From Mercurialis annua (lineage: Eukaryota; Streptophyta; Magnoliopsida; Malpighiales; Euphorbiaceae): a stretch of DNA of 64,000 nt. This document shows, piece by piece, positions 22,918 to 33,074 of this stretch; positions within the stretch are counted from its first letter, which is position 1; each line of letters starts with the position of its first letter. The stretch lies in the NCBI RefSeq assembly GCF_937616625.2, contig NC_065574.1:7504501-7568500 (forward strand). Reading direction: 5' to 3'. The position numbers were made by a program, and so were the translations under genes. A model generated the notes under the pieces. It saw only the letters and a program-made list of their open reading frames with translations. It did no database searches and was not told where the DNA came from.

Positions 22918-24777
22918 TCAGTTAGTTTTAGGTACCCAAGCTAAATTGGGTCCTGATGGGTTAGCTTTGACATATAAGTTGTTCCGAGTCTGATTACCTT
23001 GAGTGGCTTTCTTTTTGAAATTGCAAAATTTATCCGAGTGGCCTTTTCGGTTACAGTAAAAGCAAGATTCTTTAGTGACAAAAGGTTGCGCTTGATAGTT
23101 AGATCGAGATGGGCCAACCATGGCTTTCACAAACTGAGTAGCTTTGGGTTCTTGAATTTTTAAAGAATCATACCCAATGCCAGCTTTGCTTTTAGATAAG
23201 CGCATATCAGTAGTTCCAAGGAGCATGTCAAGATTGGATCTACCTTTTGTGAAAGTCTCAAGATCTCGAGTTAAGCCAACGATTTTGATTTTCAGATTTT
23301 CATTGAGTCTAGCAAACATTTTCTTAACATTGTTTGAAACTTCAAGTTCAGTTTGGAGAAATCTGATTTGGGATTTAGAGTGTCTAAGCTCTTCAATCAG
23401 ATCGCTCGAAGGCTGAGTGAGATTAGCTTCAAGCTGATCAACATCAGTCTTAAGCTGATTAGTTTGATTAGCGCTAGCATGGTCAGGCTGGCTAGTCAAA
23501 TTATCAGCTTCTGCGATCTTGTATTTTCCTTTTAGATTTAGATATTTTAAAGAAACCTTGGTGTATTCTTTGAAAAGAGCATTATATAAATCTTGAAGAT
23601 CAAGAGAGCTAATGTCAAGAGTTTTTACCTCATGATCAATTTCTGAACTGTCAGCTTCTGAACATTGATTAGGTTGAGATCCTTCAGCATTGTCTTGGGG
23701 ATCACACTCTTCTCCTATTTTGGCCATTAAGCAAACAATGGCATTTCCTGGTGTTTCTTCTTCTGAGCTGGATGCTTCACTGTCACTCCATGTGGCTTTC
23801 ATAGCTCTATCAAATCTTTCTTTCCGATATCTTTTCTTTAGCTTTGGGCAGTTAGCTTTGAAATGATCCGGGCTGTTACATTCAAAGCAGTTAGCTTCCA
23901 GTGTTTCCTTCTTAGCTTCAGGTCTGGGATTGTATGATTTCTTTAAGTCATTCCTGTATCTTCTTCCACCTTTCTTGTACATCTTCTGAAACTTTCGAGT
24001 CATGAGAGCTATTTCTTCTTCTGAGTTATCTGAATCACTCTCTTGATTGACAGTGTTTAGAGCTAGATCAGTTTTCTTCTTTTTATCGAAGACTGATTCT
24101 TTCCCTTTCTTAATTAGCTCGTGAGTGAACAGCGAACCCATTAGCTCGTCCAGGGAGTAATCTTTTAGATTTCTTGCTTCAAAGATGGCATCTACCTTGC
24201 TGTCCCATTTATCGGTAAGAGATCTTAGAACCTTTTTCACAAGTTCTTCTTCTCTTATGTTTTCCCCGAGACTCTTCATTCCATTTACAATATTTGAAAG
24301 GCGAGTGCTTAGCTCCTGAATAGATTCATTAGGTTGCATCTGGAACAGCTCATACTGTCTCTTTAGCATGTTGATTTTGGATTCTTTAACCTCATCCGTT
24401 CCTTCAAAGGTGGTTTCTAGTTTCTCCCATGCATCTTTTGCTGTTGAGAAGCCTCGGATTCGATTGTATTCAAAAGCGTCAAGAGAGAAATGAATCATGT
24501 TGATAGCTTTGGCATTAAGCTGAACAGTTTTCCAATCTTTTTCGTTGTATTCTTCTTCAGTTTTGGCTCTTCGGGTTCCATTGGATTCAGTGAGCATTGG
24601 TGATGATACTCCTTTTAGGATGACTCTCCAACATTCAATATCATAGGCCTGCACAAAAATTTTCATTCTATTTTTCCACCAATCATAGTTAGATCCATTA
24701 AAAAGAGGAGGTCTAGAAACCGAACTGCCTTCTGGTAGGCCAGAAGCACCCATAACACATGTTGAGCAAGTAGCCAT
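22918..24777 (-). CDS. Copia gag (nucleocapsid) polyprotein, intact frame
   Basis: 619 codons with an early Met and no interruption. Residues about 20-60 contain RPPLFNGSNYDWWKNRM, the start of the copia-type gag (UBN2-like) domain, which continues to about 215. Two CCHC zinc knuckles bind RNA: CFECNSPDHFKANC at 297-310 and CFYCNRKGHSDKFC near 572-585, with a long acidic and coiled-coil-like segment between. The stop TGA is in frame with the following protease region. Gag remaining open while pol is wrecked suggests it can be supplied while enzymes come from elsewhere (inference). Confidence 0.93.
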   Translation of the reverse strand: MATCSTCVMGASGLPEGSSVSRPPLFNGSNYDWWKNRMKIFVQAYDIECWRVILKGVSSPMLTESNGTRRAKTEEEYNEKDWKTVQLNAKAINMIHFSLDAFEYNRIRGFSTAKDAWEKLETTFEGTDEVKESKINMLKRQYELFQMQPNESIQELSTRLSNIVNGMKSLGENIREEELVKKVLRSLTDKWDSKVDAIFEARNLKDYSLDELMGSLFTHELIKKGKESVFDKKKKTDLALNTVNQESDSDNSEEEIALMTRKFQKMYKKGGRRYRNDLKKSYNPRPEAKKETLEANCFECNSPDHFKANCPKLKKRYRKERFDRAMKATWSDSEASSSEEETPGNAIVCLMAKIGEECDPQDNAEGSQPNQCSEADSSEIDHEVKTLDISSLDLQDLYNALFKEYTKVSLKYLNLKGKYKIAEADNLTSQPDHASANQTNQLKTDVDQLEANLTQPSSDLIEELRHSKSQIRFLQTELEVSNNVKKMFARLNENLKIKIVGLTRDLETFTKGRSNLDMLLGTTDMRLSKSKAGIGYDSLKIQEPKATQFVKAMVGPSRSNYQAQPFVTKESCFYCNRKGHSDKFCNFKKKATQGNQTRNNLYVKANPSGPNLAWVPKTN

Positions 24778-24826
24778 TAGGATCTCTTTGGTAAGCTAAT
24801 ATATTTAGCTTGAACAAGCAAAGCCT

Positions 24827-24838
24827 GCTCTGATACCA
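24827..24838 (-). promoter_or_regulatory. Primer binding site, initiator Met-tRNA type
   Basis: Minus strand TGGTATCAGAGC, two bases inside the 5' LTR end. This is the usual complement of the 3' end of plant initiator methionine tRNA in copia elements. Confidence 0.93.
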
Positions 24839-24840
24839 AT

Positions 24841-26164
24841 TGTTGGGTCCAGCAGTAGCTCAAGAGGGGGGGTGAATTGAGACTTTAAAACTTTTCTGCT
24901 AAAATATGATAAGCTACGGAGTTAGCTTAAGCAGATAGAGTTTTAGTCAGGCCAAGCTAATCAAATATGAGAGATTTGATAGCTTCCAAGAGATCAACTA
25001 AAGAGCTATAGAATAAGCTTAAGTTGATAAGTCCAAGCAAAGATAAGTTGTTCAAATATTGAGGATTTGACAGACAAGTAAGATCAACTTCTAAGCTATT
25101 AACTCAGCTTGAGTTGATGCACATTAGTAAAGATAAGCTAATCAAATATGAATGATTTGTGAGCTTATCAATACAAGAGATAAAGCTAAGTAAACAGAAA
25201 TTAGATTAGTTTGAGAAATGCTTTTAAAAGTTCTTTAGAAAATCTCTTTTGAAAAACAGTTTATGGTAAAGCTAATTAAATCAGAAATGAAAGCATAAAG
25301 CTGAGACACCGGATTTTTATAGTGGTTCGGCAACCCTGCCTACATCCACTCCTTAGGGATCCCCATCCCTAAGTATTTCACTCTTCAATCTCTATTGCGG
25401 GCTAGAGATAAAGCCAATAAGAATACAACCCTAGTTCTACCCAGAAGCTAGTCTGTAACTTACACGCTGATTTGTTAGCTTCAGCAAACTATTTCCCTTT
25501 GAGATTACAAACCTAGTTCTACCCAGAAGCTAGTCTATAACTCAGCTGATTTGTTAGCTTCAGCAAACTATTTCCCTTTGAGATTACAAACCTAGTTCTA
25601 CCCAGAAGCTAGTCTATAACTCACAAGAGATTACATATATATATTTGGTGGTGTAATACTCTCACTCAAAACTAACCCTAGTTTCTTTGAGAGGGATGAC
25701 CAATTTGAAGCACAATGTTGGTGGTGATGGATTTTCTCTCTTGATGCTCCACACTTGATAAATGGTTGATGGAGAGGTATATATAGTCTCCAAGAATCTT
25801 CTATAATTAGGGCTGAGTCATGTGCCTTGATTCTTATCCATAAATGCAAGGTGTGCAAGATGCCAAATGGAGGAGCCTCTTGCCAGCCGAGCTAATCAGA
25901 CCAGGTTGGGAACATCTTGTTTGGTAGTGACCTGGCAGCCTGATTTTGTAGTACAAGGTACACTGTCACAGTCTGATCTTGTCTGCTGAGCTGGTAAACC
26001 TCAAGCTAATTCCGAAAATGCCCTCCAACTATTTACTTGTATTTCAAGATAGAATAATCATGAACCTTCTAGAACATGGGCCTTGCAACACTTGGACAAA
26101 CAAAATTAGTGGGCTTTAGTTATCATCAAAACTAAGGATTATGGATAAAGGCCTTTAGCCAACA
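24841..26164 (-). repeat. 5' LTR of the copia element
   Basis: 1,324 bases, apparently identical to the 3' LTR. Its outer end is followed by the duplicate CTTGA (26165-26169). Confidence 0.95.
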
Positions 26165-26169
26165 CTTGA

Positions 26170-26751
26170 AATAATTAAATATAAAATTGACGATGAGAAG
26201 GATATTGCCATGTTCCGTGTGTTTGTGAGAGTCTGTTTATTAATGGGATAATTATAAATTTGGCATCTCAACTTATTCAACAATGATAGTTAGGCATTTG
26301 AACAAATAACTATACTAATTTGATGACTAGTTATAAATGAGAAATAAGTGTTTTCAGCAAGTCATATTTTAAGTAGGCGATTACGAAATTGATAGATTTT
26401 GATTAAAAAAAATTACCCCTTTAGTTTTGTATCAAATTTAAACAACTCATAATATTTTGATGATAAAATGTAAAATTTTAAATTTAATTATGTATTTTAT
26501 CTAAAGTGAGCATAAGAAAACAACTCATTTATCAGAAAAAAAACTCTCTCCATATAATATAATCATATATAAATCTTTATTGTAATTATAGATGTATAAT
26601 TTTTAGAAAATATTGTTATTTCATTGAGATTAGATTAAAATTATTATTTTTTTCTTAAATATTTTAAAAACTTTTGTGACTTTTATGTAGCTAACAATAT
26701 TCATTCGGATGTAAAAGTTTCGAATTCAAAATTTGAGACACATAAAAAGAA
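26170..26751. other. Former upstream region of the F-box gene
   Basis: Continues the sequence interrupted by the copia element, so it probably contains the displaced promoter of the F-box gene. AT-rich, no other feature seen. Confidence 0.4.
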
Positions 26752-27066
26752 GGCCTAATTATCTGAAACTACTCAGACTTTTTGATTTATGGCATTTTAC
26801 CCCCATTGTACTCATTTATTCAAATTAAAGTGGAAAAAAGTTCAAATATGTCATTCATATTATTGTAAATTGTTCCAATTTGTAATTTTACCACTAAAAA
26901 TTACAAATATGAAAAGCATCTTTGAATTTTTTTCCGCTCACATTCAAACAAATGGTTACAAATAAAACTGAAAATTGAGAAATGAGTTAAATTTAACGAT
27001 TTTAAAAATTTGGCCATAAACGAAAAAGAGACAGAAAAATGAGGCTATTTTTCAATGATTAAGCCT
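26752..27066. mobile_element. Possible Mutator-like MITE
   Basis: Starts GGCCTAATTAT and its other end, read on the minus strand, starts GGCTTAATCAT. Both arms reach a TTTATGGC word after about 30-45 bases. Flanking 9-mers match poorly, so this is tentative. Confidence 0.4.
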
Positions 27067-27276
27067 GGAAAAATTAAACACCATTTATGAAGAAAAAGAT
27101 AGCAGCAAAAAGAGTAACATTATGAAGAAAAAGGGGCTTGTAGAAGAAATATGTTATTATAAATACCATGAAAACTGATCTGTATTTTAATCTGATAAAT
27201 TTAACCAAGTCAAACCAAGTTAAATAGTAAGTAAATATTCCTACTATTACTTCCCAAACTAATAAACTTTTAGCCT

Positions 27277-29707
27277 TTAGGTATATATTTTATTAGAGGA
27301 GGTATTCCCACTTTCCGGCAGTGTGCCTAACCAAGCTGGTGGCAGCATACCAGTCTGCTCATGCACAGTCTGAAGCAAAGGAGGCAACATCCCGTAAACT
27401 CCAGCTATATCCTTCATCGGACCACCAACACCACCGCCACCGCCACCGCTAACCTGATCTCCGCCGTTGTTCCATATGCTAATCTTAGGCTGCAATCCCT
27501 TGATAGCATCAGCATTAATCTTGGCAACATCCTGGAATAAATTCTTATCAAGCATCATGAAGTCTCTCAGTGCACCATAGTTGCCACCAAGTTGTTTCAG
27601 AAGTGTGCCTAAGTAAATTCCCTTAGCTTCTGCTAATATTTGAATGCCTTCAGCTTCCTTTTGTTTTGCATAAACTTCTCCATTGGCGGCTTGCTGGCGA
27701 GCATATAAAGCTGCATCTGCATTAGCTTTCTGTGCTTCTGCATCTTTTTGCTTCTGGTAGAACACTGCATCAACTTCTCTTTGTTTCTTGTACAACTCCC
27801 AATTTGCCTCTTGAACCTATACATATCATCATCATCAAATAAATGGGAACATCTTTTTTCCCTTTAATAGCCTAAAACATGTAAAATTCAATCAAAGATG
27901 CATGATCACTACTAAGAAACAGTCAATTTGTGACAAAATTAGTGATGGAAATAATTAATTCGTCACAAATTGTAACGGATTATGCTTATTGAGACGGAAT
28001 TTGTGACCAAAAACAATTTGTGTGACGAATTTGTGACGGAATTTTGTCACATTTTTATTATTAGGCTATTTGAATTCATGAAAGTAAGCCAAAGCAGCAT
28101 AAATGAAGCAAAATACCTTAGTCTCATAATCAACAGTAGCCTTACTTAACAACTCAGCCTTGAGATTCTCAGTTCTAGCCATAGCATTCTTCCTTTCCAC
28201 TTCAGTTTGCAACTCAGCTTCTCTTATAGCTACAGCCTTGGAAGACTCCACCTCAGCCAACTGAGATGCCTGAGCCCACCCTGCCTTCTTTGTTGCCAGC
28301 TCAGCATTGGCCTCTGCCACCTCAGCCTCCTTTTGGTTCTGAAATATTTTCACATCAGTCTTCACCTTAATTTCCTCCTTCTGCCCTTCTCCTTGCCTTT
28401 GAGTTGATATAATCTTTGTTTCAGCATCTATTTTTGCAGCATTTTGTGCAGTCAGCCCTTGCCTCGTCTTGGCTCCAGTTTCACCCTTCATTGTTGCCTC
28501 AGCAACATCAACCTATCACACAATTTTATGAAAATATTAATCAATCAACATAATAACATATCCAATAAAAGTTCATTTCGACCTTCCAACTTATGACAAA
28601 ATATCAACAGACACAAAGTTCGTTGTTTTGAATAAAAGCACGCATAACTTGTCAATTTCGAGCCATTTTACACCTTTAATCATCAAGAATGATGTTAGAT
28701 TGACGTCAGTTTAGGGTGTAACATGACCCAAAACTGACAAACTCTAATCTGTTAGCACGGATACGGATACGGAGAAACGGGACACTCGAATTTGGATACG
28801 GTGAAACGGTACTGTTATTTAAAGGTTTCCGATGTAAAAAAATGAAGTTTTGTGTCAGAAACCTCGAATGTCCAAAACATTTCAGGAACAGAACATATTG
28901 ATGGAATGAAATGTCTGTACTACCTAGGTTTTATCTAAAATCGCAAATTTACTTTAAGTCATTTATTTGATGCATAACATCACCAAAATTATATCACCTA
29001 TAACTTCATAGCACAGTAGTATAAATTTATTTAAGCTTGGTTACGTGAATTCTGTTACGAACATACCCTAACAATATCTAATCTAAAAGAAACTAACTTA
29101 TTAATTAGAAAAATTTAAGAGAATTGAGTATATATATTGCAAAAGTCTATCAACAAATAAAAAGAACACCATATACCTTAGCTTGATTAGCAGCTTCCGT
29201 CTGGATTTTCTGACCCAAATAAGAAAAATATTCTTGGCCACGAACATCAACAAGCTGCTTAACATTAGCATTATAAATAATCAAACCAAACTGATTCAAT
29301 TCCAACTGAACTTTCCCAAAAACTTCTTGTTTAAAATCTTTAGTTCCCCTAAAAATCTCTTCCATAGTCATAGAAGCAGCTAAAACACGAGTCTCCCCTT
29401 CAATTACACCCTGAACAAGCTCATTAACATGGTTCGAATTTTGATCATGTGTGGACATCAATCTGGCATAAACAATCAAACTGTCTTCACTGTCGACTCG
29501 CGGGCCGATCGTAAAAACCGCCGGTAATAAAAACGGCAGTTTCTCGGCACTCATAGCTTGAACTTCGAACGTGTAGTTAACTGGTGAAACGTCAAAACGA
29601 CTGCACTTTTGCATGGGCCATATCCATGATTTCTTGGCTAATTTTATATCGTGGATTCCTGCTCCTGTTATTGCTAGATACTCTGATGGTCCTGCTATGT
29701 GCCACAT
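27277..29707 (-). CDS. Flotillin-like protein
   Basis: Three phase-0 exons, 29177-29707, 28117-28512 and 27277-27816, give 488 residues, the usual plant flotillin length. The first about 180 residues form the SPFH/band-7 domain (start [13 protein letters not shown], later [13 protein letters not shown]), which attaches to the inner face of the plasma membrane. Residues about 180-350 are the Ala/Glu/Lys-rich flotillin coiled coil ([29 protein letters not shown]). The tail has a Gly run (GGGGGGVGG) and a conserved [24 protein letters not shown] end. Family members organise sterol-rich membrane patches and a clathrin-independent endocytic route. A TATA-like CTATATAA lies about 100 bases upstream. 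Introns hold a CACTA-like fragment and a dispersed repeat. Intact. Confidence 0.96.
27907..28051 (+). mobile_element. CACTA-type terminal fragment in flotillin intron 2
   Basis: Begins CACTACTAAGAAAC, like an En/Spm terminus, followed by several subterminal TTTGTGAC and GTCACAAA words in both orientations. No matching right terminus, so it is a fragment or degraded MITE. Confidence 0.45.
28751..28940 (+). repeat. Dispersed repeat, copy 3, in flotillin intron 1
   Basis: Starts GTTAGCACGGATACGGATAC and contains ACGGATACGG-type repeats. Same leading edge as the copies at 5187 (minus) and 6800 (plus). Confidence 0.45.
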
Positions 29708-29808
29708 ATTTTTGATTTTTTGTTCTTGAGTTTGGTTTCTAGGGTTTGTGAGGAAGATGGTTAATATTGTCAGATGTGATCAAATTAGGGTTTACTTGTT
29801 TGCCATGA

Positions 29809-29816
29809 TTATATAG
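29809..29816 (-). promoter_or_regulatory. Probable TATA box of the flotillin gene
   Basis: Minus strand CTATATAA about 100 bases before the ATG at 29707, leaving a plausible leader. Confidence 0.45.
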
Positions 29817-30024
29817 ATTTGTTTTTTCCTGTATTAGTGCTGGTTTGTTATGCCTCATGCAAATCTGTTTTTGCCACGTAGTATAAAAGATTCGGTGACT
29901 CAGAATCTAACGATCGGGATGTAATGTGATTGTTTTATTCTAATAAGTAAGTGCCATAGAGAATTCTATCTAGTATAGGAATGTTTTTGATTTCCCTATA
30001 CTGTTTTAATGAGTGTTTATCTTA

Positions 30025-30505
30025 GGCCTCGCTTGGTTCCTTTTATAGTAATTCTGGGAAGTAACTTTCTGGAAAGTGTAATTTCTGGAAAGTTAACTTT
30101 TCAGAAAGTTTGATAAATGTTATTTGTTTTAATTTTTACTTTTTTGGAAAATACAAAATTAATTTTAATATAATATACTATATTTTTTACCTAAAAGACA
30201 TAAATGTCCTTTGATAATTTAACTAAAATAATATAAGTATATTTTTTGAAATAAATAAAAATATTTTTATATGAATTTTAAAAGAAAAAAAAGAAAAGAA
30301 TTAAGGTTAAATTAGGAAAAACCAACAAAAGTGTTAGGGAATTTCTACTTCTTTGTTGCTAGGGAAGTTAATTCCCTAGTTAAAGGGAAGTCAAACATCC
30401 AACTTCCGGGAAGTAAAATGTAAAAATTGAACCAAGCAAAAAAAATTTGCTCCTTCCCAGGAAGTACAACTTCCCTAGTCTATTTACCCCCAACCAAGTA
30501 AGGTC
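30025..30505. mobile_element. Tourist/PIF-Harbinger-like MITE
   Basis: 481 bases flanked by TTA on both sides (30022-30024, 30506-30508). Left terminus GGCCTCGCTTGGTTCC; right terminus on the other strand GACCTTACTTGGTTGG, 11 of 16 alike. Subterminal GGGAAGT and ACTTCCC words recur. A 3-bp TTA duplication with such ends is typical of this superfamily. No transposase. It lies about 320 bases upstream of the flotillin ATG. Confidence 0.75.
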
Positions 30506-30508
30506 TTA

Positions 30509-31229
30509 TAGTACAACAAGCTAATAAACATTTGTGATAAAAGATATTTTAATTATTAATATTTTTTTATCACTTAATTTTTCATATGGTTAACGAATTA
30601 TTAGTTTTGTTGCACGAATGACATATCATAACAGTTATATTATGTAATTTTTCTAATTAATTGATTTAGTGTCACTGTTTAAGAGGAATAAAGTAAGTAG
30701 GTAAATGGTTATAAGCAGTGTTTTAGAAACCGATTGACCGTTTCGATCGGTTAAACCTAGAATCAGCCAGGTGTCCGATTTTTAAGTCTTCATAATCGAA
30801 CATTTGGTCCAACCGGCTTGGACCGACATAACCAAAGAACCAGGACTGGATTGGACAGATCGGTTCAATCACACGTACATATTTTTAAATAGTATTTGAA
30901 TCAAACTTAATTTTTTTATTTTTTTAAATTATTTCTTTTTTTCTTTGATAATTTTATACTAAAATTAATAGAATCAATCAAATGATGTAATATTTATTTA
31001 ATTTATTTAGCATTTGTTAATATAATAATTAATTTTAATTATTAATTAAGTCAAAAGTAGCAAGTTTTTAATATCTAAGTCAAATAGACTGTTTATTTCC
31101 ATTTTAATTAGAGCCAAATATAATCAGTATATGAAATTCTAATTGATTTTTGAAATTATTATAAAATTTTATTAAGAAATGATAATATATTAGGAGCTGG
31201 AAATGGTAGGTTAAAGTAAAGATCTAAAA
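30509..31229. other. Spacer with a hAT-like left end
   Basis: CAGTGTTTTAGAAACCG at 30717 looks like one terminus of a hAT-related repeat and is followed by GGTT/AACC-rich sequence to about 30880. I found no matching right terminus. The rest is AT-rich. Confidence 0.35.
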
Positions 31230-31443
31230 ATGTAAGGCGCCAATCTAGTTTAAGTGATATTGCGAGTTTGAACCGTACTCATTAAGCAGCCGTTTAAAAC
31301 TTGAGGACATAGTATGCCTTCCATAAGAGACTTACACTGCTCGAGTAGGGATTAGTCTGAATGTGAAAGGTTTAAAAGTGTTGTTTCATAGTTGAGATCC
31401 ATTCAAGAAAGCTCATGGACCCTGTATTAAAAAAAATAAAAAA
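31230..31443 (+). mobile_element. Possible SINE
   Basis: A-box-like TAGTTTAAGTG (31246) and B-box-like GAGTTTGAACC (31264), a GGGATTAGTC word seen in several plant SINEs, and an A-rich 3' end at 31430-31443. The A-to-B spacing is much shorter than usual and I found no clean target duplication, so the call is tentative. Confidence 0.45.
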
Positions 31444-31615
31444 CTTTAACAAAAATAAAAGATAAAAAATTCATTTCCAAAATAGACATAAAATGAGAAT
31501 CAACCGATGTTAAAAAAAGATATTTATTTCTGAGACTTTATATAGTTTATAAAGGTTTGATGATGAATTTATTCGGTTAGATTAGAAAAACCAAAAAGTT
31601 AAAACAAGATGAAAA

Positions 31616-31868
31616 CAACGTGACGAGTAAAAATCCAATGCGAATGATCCCGATTTCTTATTTGAGGACTGTTCTATGTTAGCGAAGCGGTTTAGTAATA
31701 TTGATTTTATTTTTATAAGTCGATCTGTGAATCAGGCGGCGCACATTTTAGCAGAAAATGCATGTTTACAGTCAGGTCATCAAATATAGTTCTCAAACTA
31801 TCCTGGGTTTTTTACGTCTGTAACTGCTTCTGATTTGAGTTAATAACATCCCTTCTTTTCATAAAAAA
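31616..31868 (+). mobile_element. 5'-truncated LINE tail
   Basis: A 10-bp word AAGATGAAAA flanks it (31606-31615, 31869-31878) and an A run ends it. Translation gives an RNase H-like (RVT_3) end, SRSVNQAAHILAENA, related to that of the tail at 7829-8159. Dead copy. Confidence 0.7.
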
Positions 31869-31878
31869 AAGATGAAAA

Positions 31879-32359
31879 TAAAATAAAATCTTGTTAATAG
31901 AAATAAAAGGAAAATAATGCAATTAGTAAAAGCAAGTATTTGTATTCCCTTATAACTAAATAACATATAATTTTTTTTATAAAAAATGTTATTTATCCCA
32001 TCTATTCTAATCCATTTTATTGTATTATCTCACGTAACATATTTTTATTTACTCAATTTTCTATTTAAGAATGTATGCTTCAATTATTTCTTTTAAATCG
32101 ATCTACTCATTTGTTGTAGGTGGTACAATAAGATGGCTTAAAATAAATGGGTTATATATTTTCCTTCAAAGGAATTTTAAGATGAAAGTGGGAAATGGTC
32201 ATTTTCCCTTACACTTATGACAATGAATTTTTTCATTTGTATGGAAATTAAATTAAATTAAATTAAATTAAATAATTATTAAAAATAGTATGATTATTTA
32301 AAAAAAATTGAAAATTGAAAATATATTTTAACCTCTTTTATATAAATAAATATTATATA
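31879..32359. other. AT-rich spacer
   Basis: An AAATT pentanucleotide run occurs at about 32247-32272. Nothing else seen. Confidence 0.5.
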
Positions 32360-32910
32360 TCTATACTATATATAAAAGCACGGATGGGGGGGGGACACGC
32401 AAATTTACTGAATAATCCTTTTCAGTTTATTACTAAATAAAGGTTTTATAGTCATTAACTAATTAGTTATTTAATTAATCACTATTATAATTAAAGTCCT
32501 AATTAGAATAGGTAGTTAAATTATCTCCAATTTAGTTTTTAGTATGTAAACAATAACTAAATTGTCTTTAAATTAGTAGGAATACCTATCTTTTAGTTTG
32601 ATTGAACTACAAAATTAAAACACTGTATTTGGTCAATATATTATTATTTAAATTTCAATCTAATTATTTTTAAAGATATTTTTAATAAAATTAAGTTAAT
32701 TATTTAATTATGGTTATTATAAAACTAAAATAAGCATAAATTGAGTGTGGAAAAAAATTTAATAACCGAATTTATTATATTTATTTTTACAAATTTTTTT
32801 AATTAATTTAATATTAATTATAAATAAAAAATTGATATAATTATAATAAATTTATGTACATTGACAAACTACGTTACGAGCCACGTGCATAGCACGTAAT
32901 GCGAAACTAG
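32360..32910 (+). mobile_element. Small non-autonomous Helitron
   Basis: Starts TCTATACTATATATAAAAGC after a host A, ends with the perfect hairpin ACGTGC-ATA-GCACGT (32883-32897) followed ten bases later by CTAG and a host T. TC start, 3' hairpin, CTRR end and A|T insertion are the Helitron hallmarks. 551 bases, no Rep/helicase. A run of G at 32387-32395 follows the left end. Confidence 0.87.
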
Positions 32911-33065
32911 TTAGTTAAAAAGTAATAAAAATAAAAAAATAAAACTGATTTTTATTTATAGAAGTATATATTTGGTTCAAATCGAACCGAATAAAAAAAA
33001 TCTATTTTTCAAAACTGAACCAAAATTTAAAGGTTTTAAATTTTTTTCAAATCAAATCGGATCGG

Positions 33066-33074
33066 TCTTTTTTG
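33066..33074. repeat. Left 9-bp target duplication of MULE 1
   Basis: TCTTTTTTG here versus TCTCTTTTG at 34277-34285, 8 of 9 identical. Confidence 0.8.

Larger units (their letters stand above)
18179..26164 (-). mobile_element. Ty1/copia LTR retrotransposon, Sirevirus-like, defective
   Basis: A complete 7,986-bp insertion on the minus strand: 5-bp duplication CTTGA, two 1,324-bp LTRs beginning TGTTGG and ending CCAACA, an initiator-Met-tRNA primer site inside the 5' LTR, a large gag with two zinc knuckles, then protease, integrase, reverse transcriptase and RNase H in copia order, and an extra frame before the 3' LTR. Several polypurine tracts precede the 3' LTR. The large gag, LTR length and repeated polypurine tracts fit the Sirevirus lineage (established for that group; lineage assignment inferred). 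Pol carries frameshifts, stops and in-frame deletions, so it cannot encode its own enzymes. Confidence 0.95.

Noticed and set aside
23177..23535. Plus-strand frames across the copia gag
   Set aside because: Antisense shadows of the gag coding sequence.
18969..25858. Identical 75-codon frames in both LTRs
   Set aside because: Exact copies inside non-coding LTRs; no known domain. They only confirm that the LTRs match.
31246..31274. A tRNA gene
   Set aside because: Box A- and B-like words exist, but spacing and folding do not give a tRNA; kept only as a possible SINE.
30717..32622. A large hAT element from CAGTGTTTT (30717) to AAAACACTG (32617)
   Set aside because: The right-hand word lies inside the Helitron and the sequence between is a mix of other elements; no 8-bp duplication.
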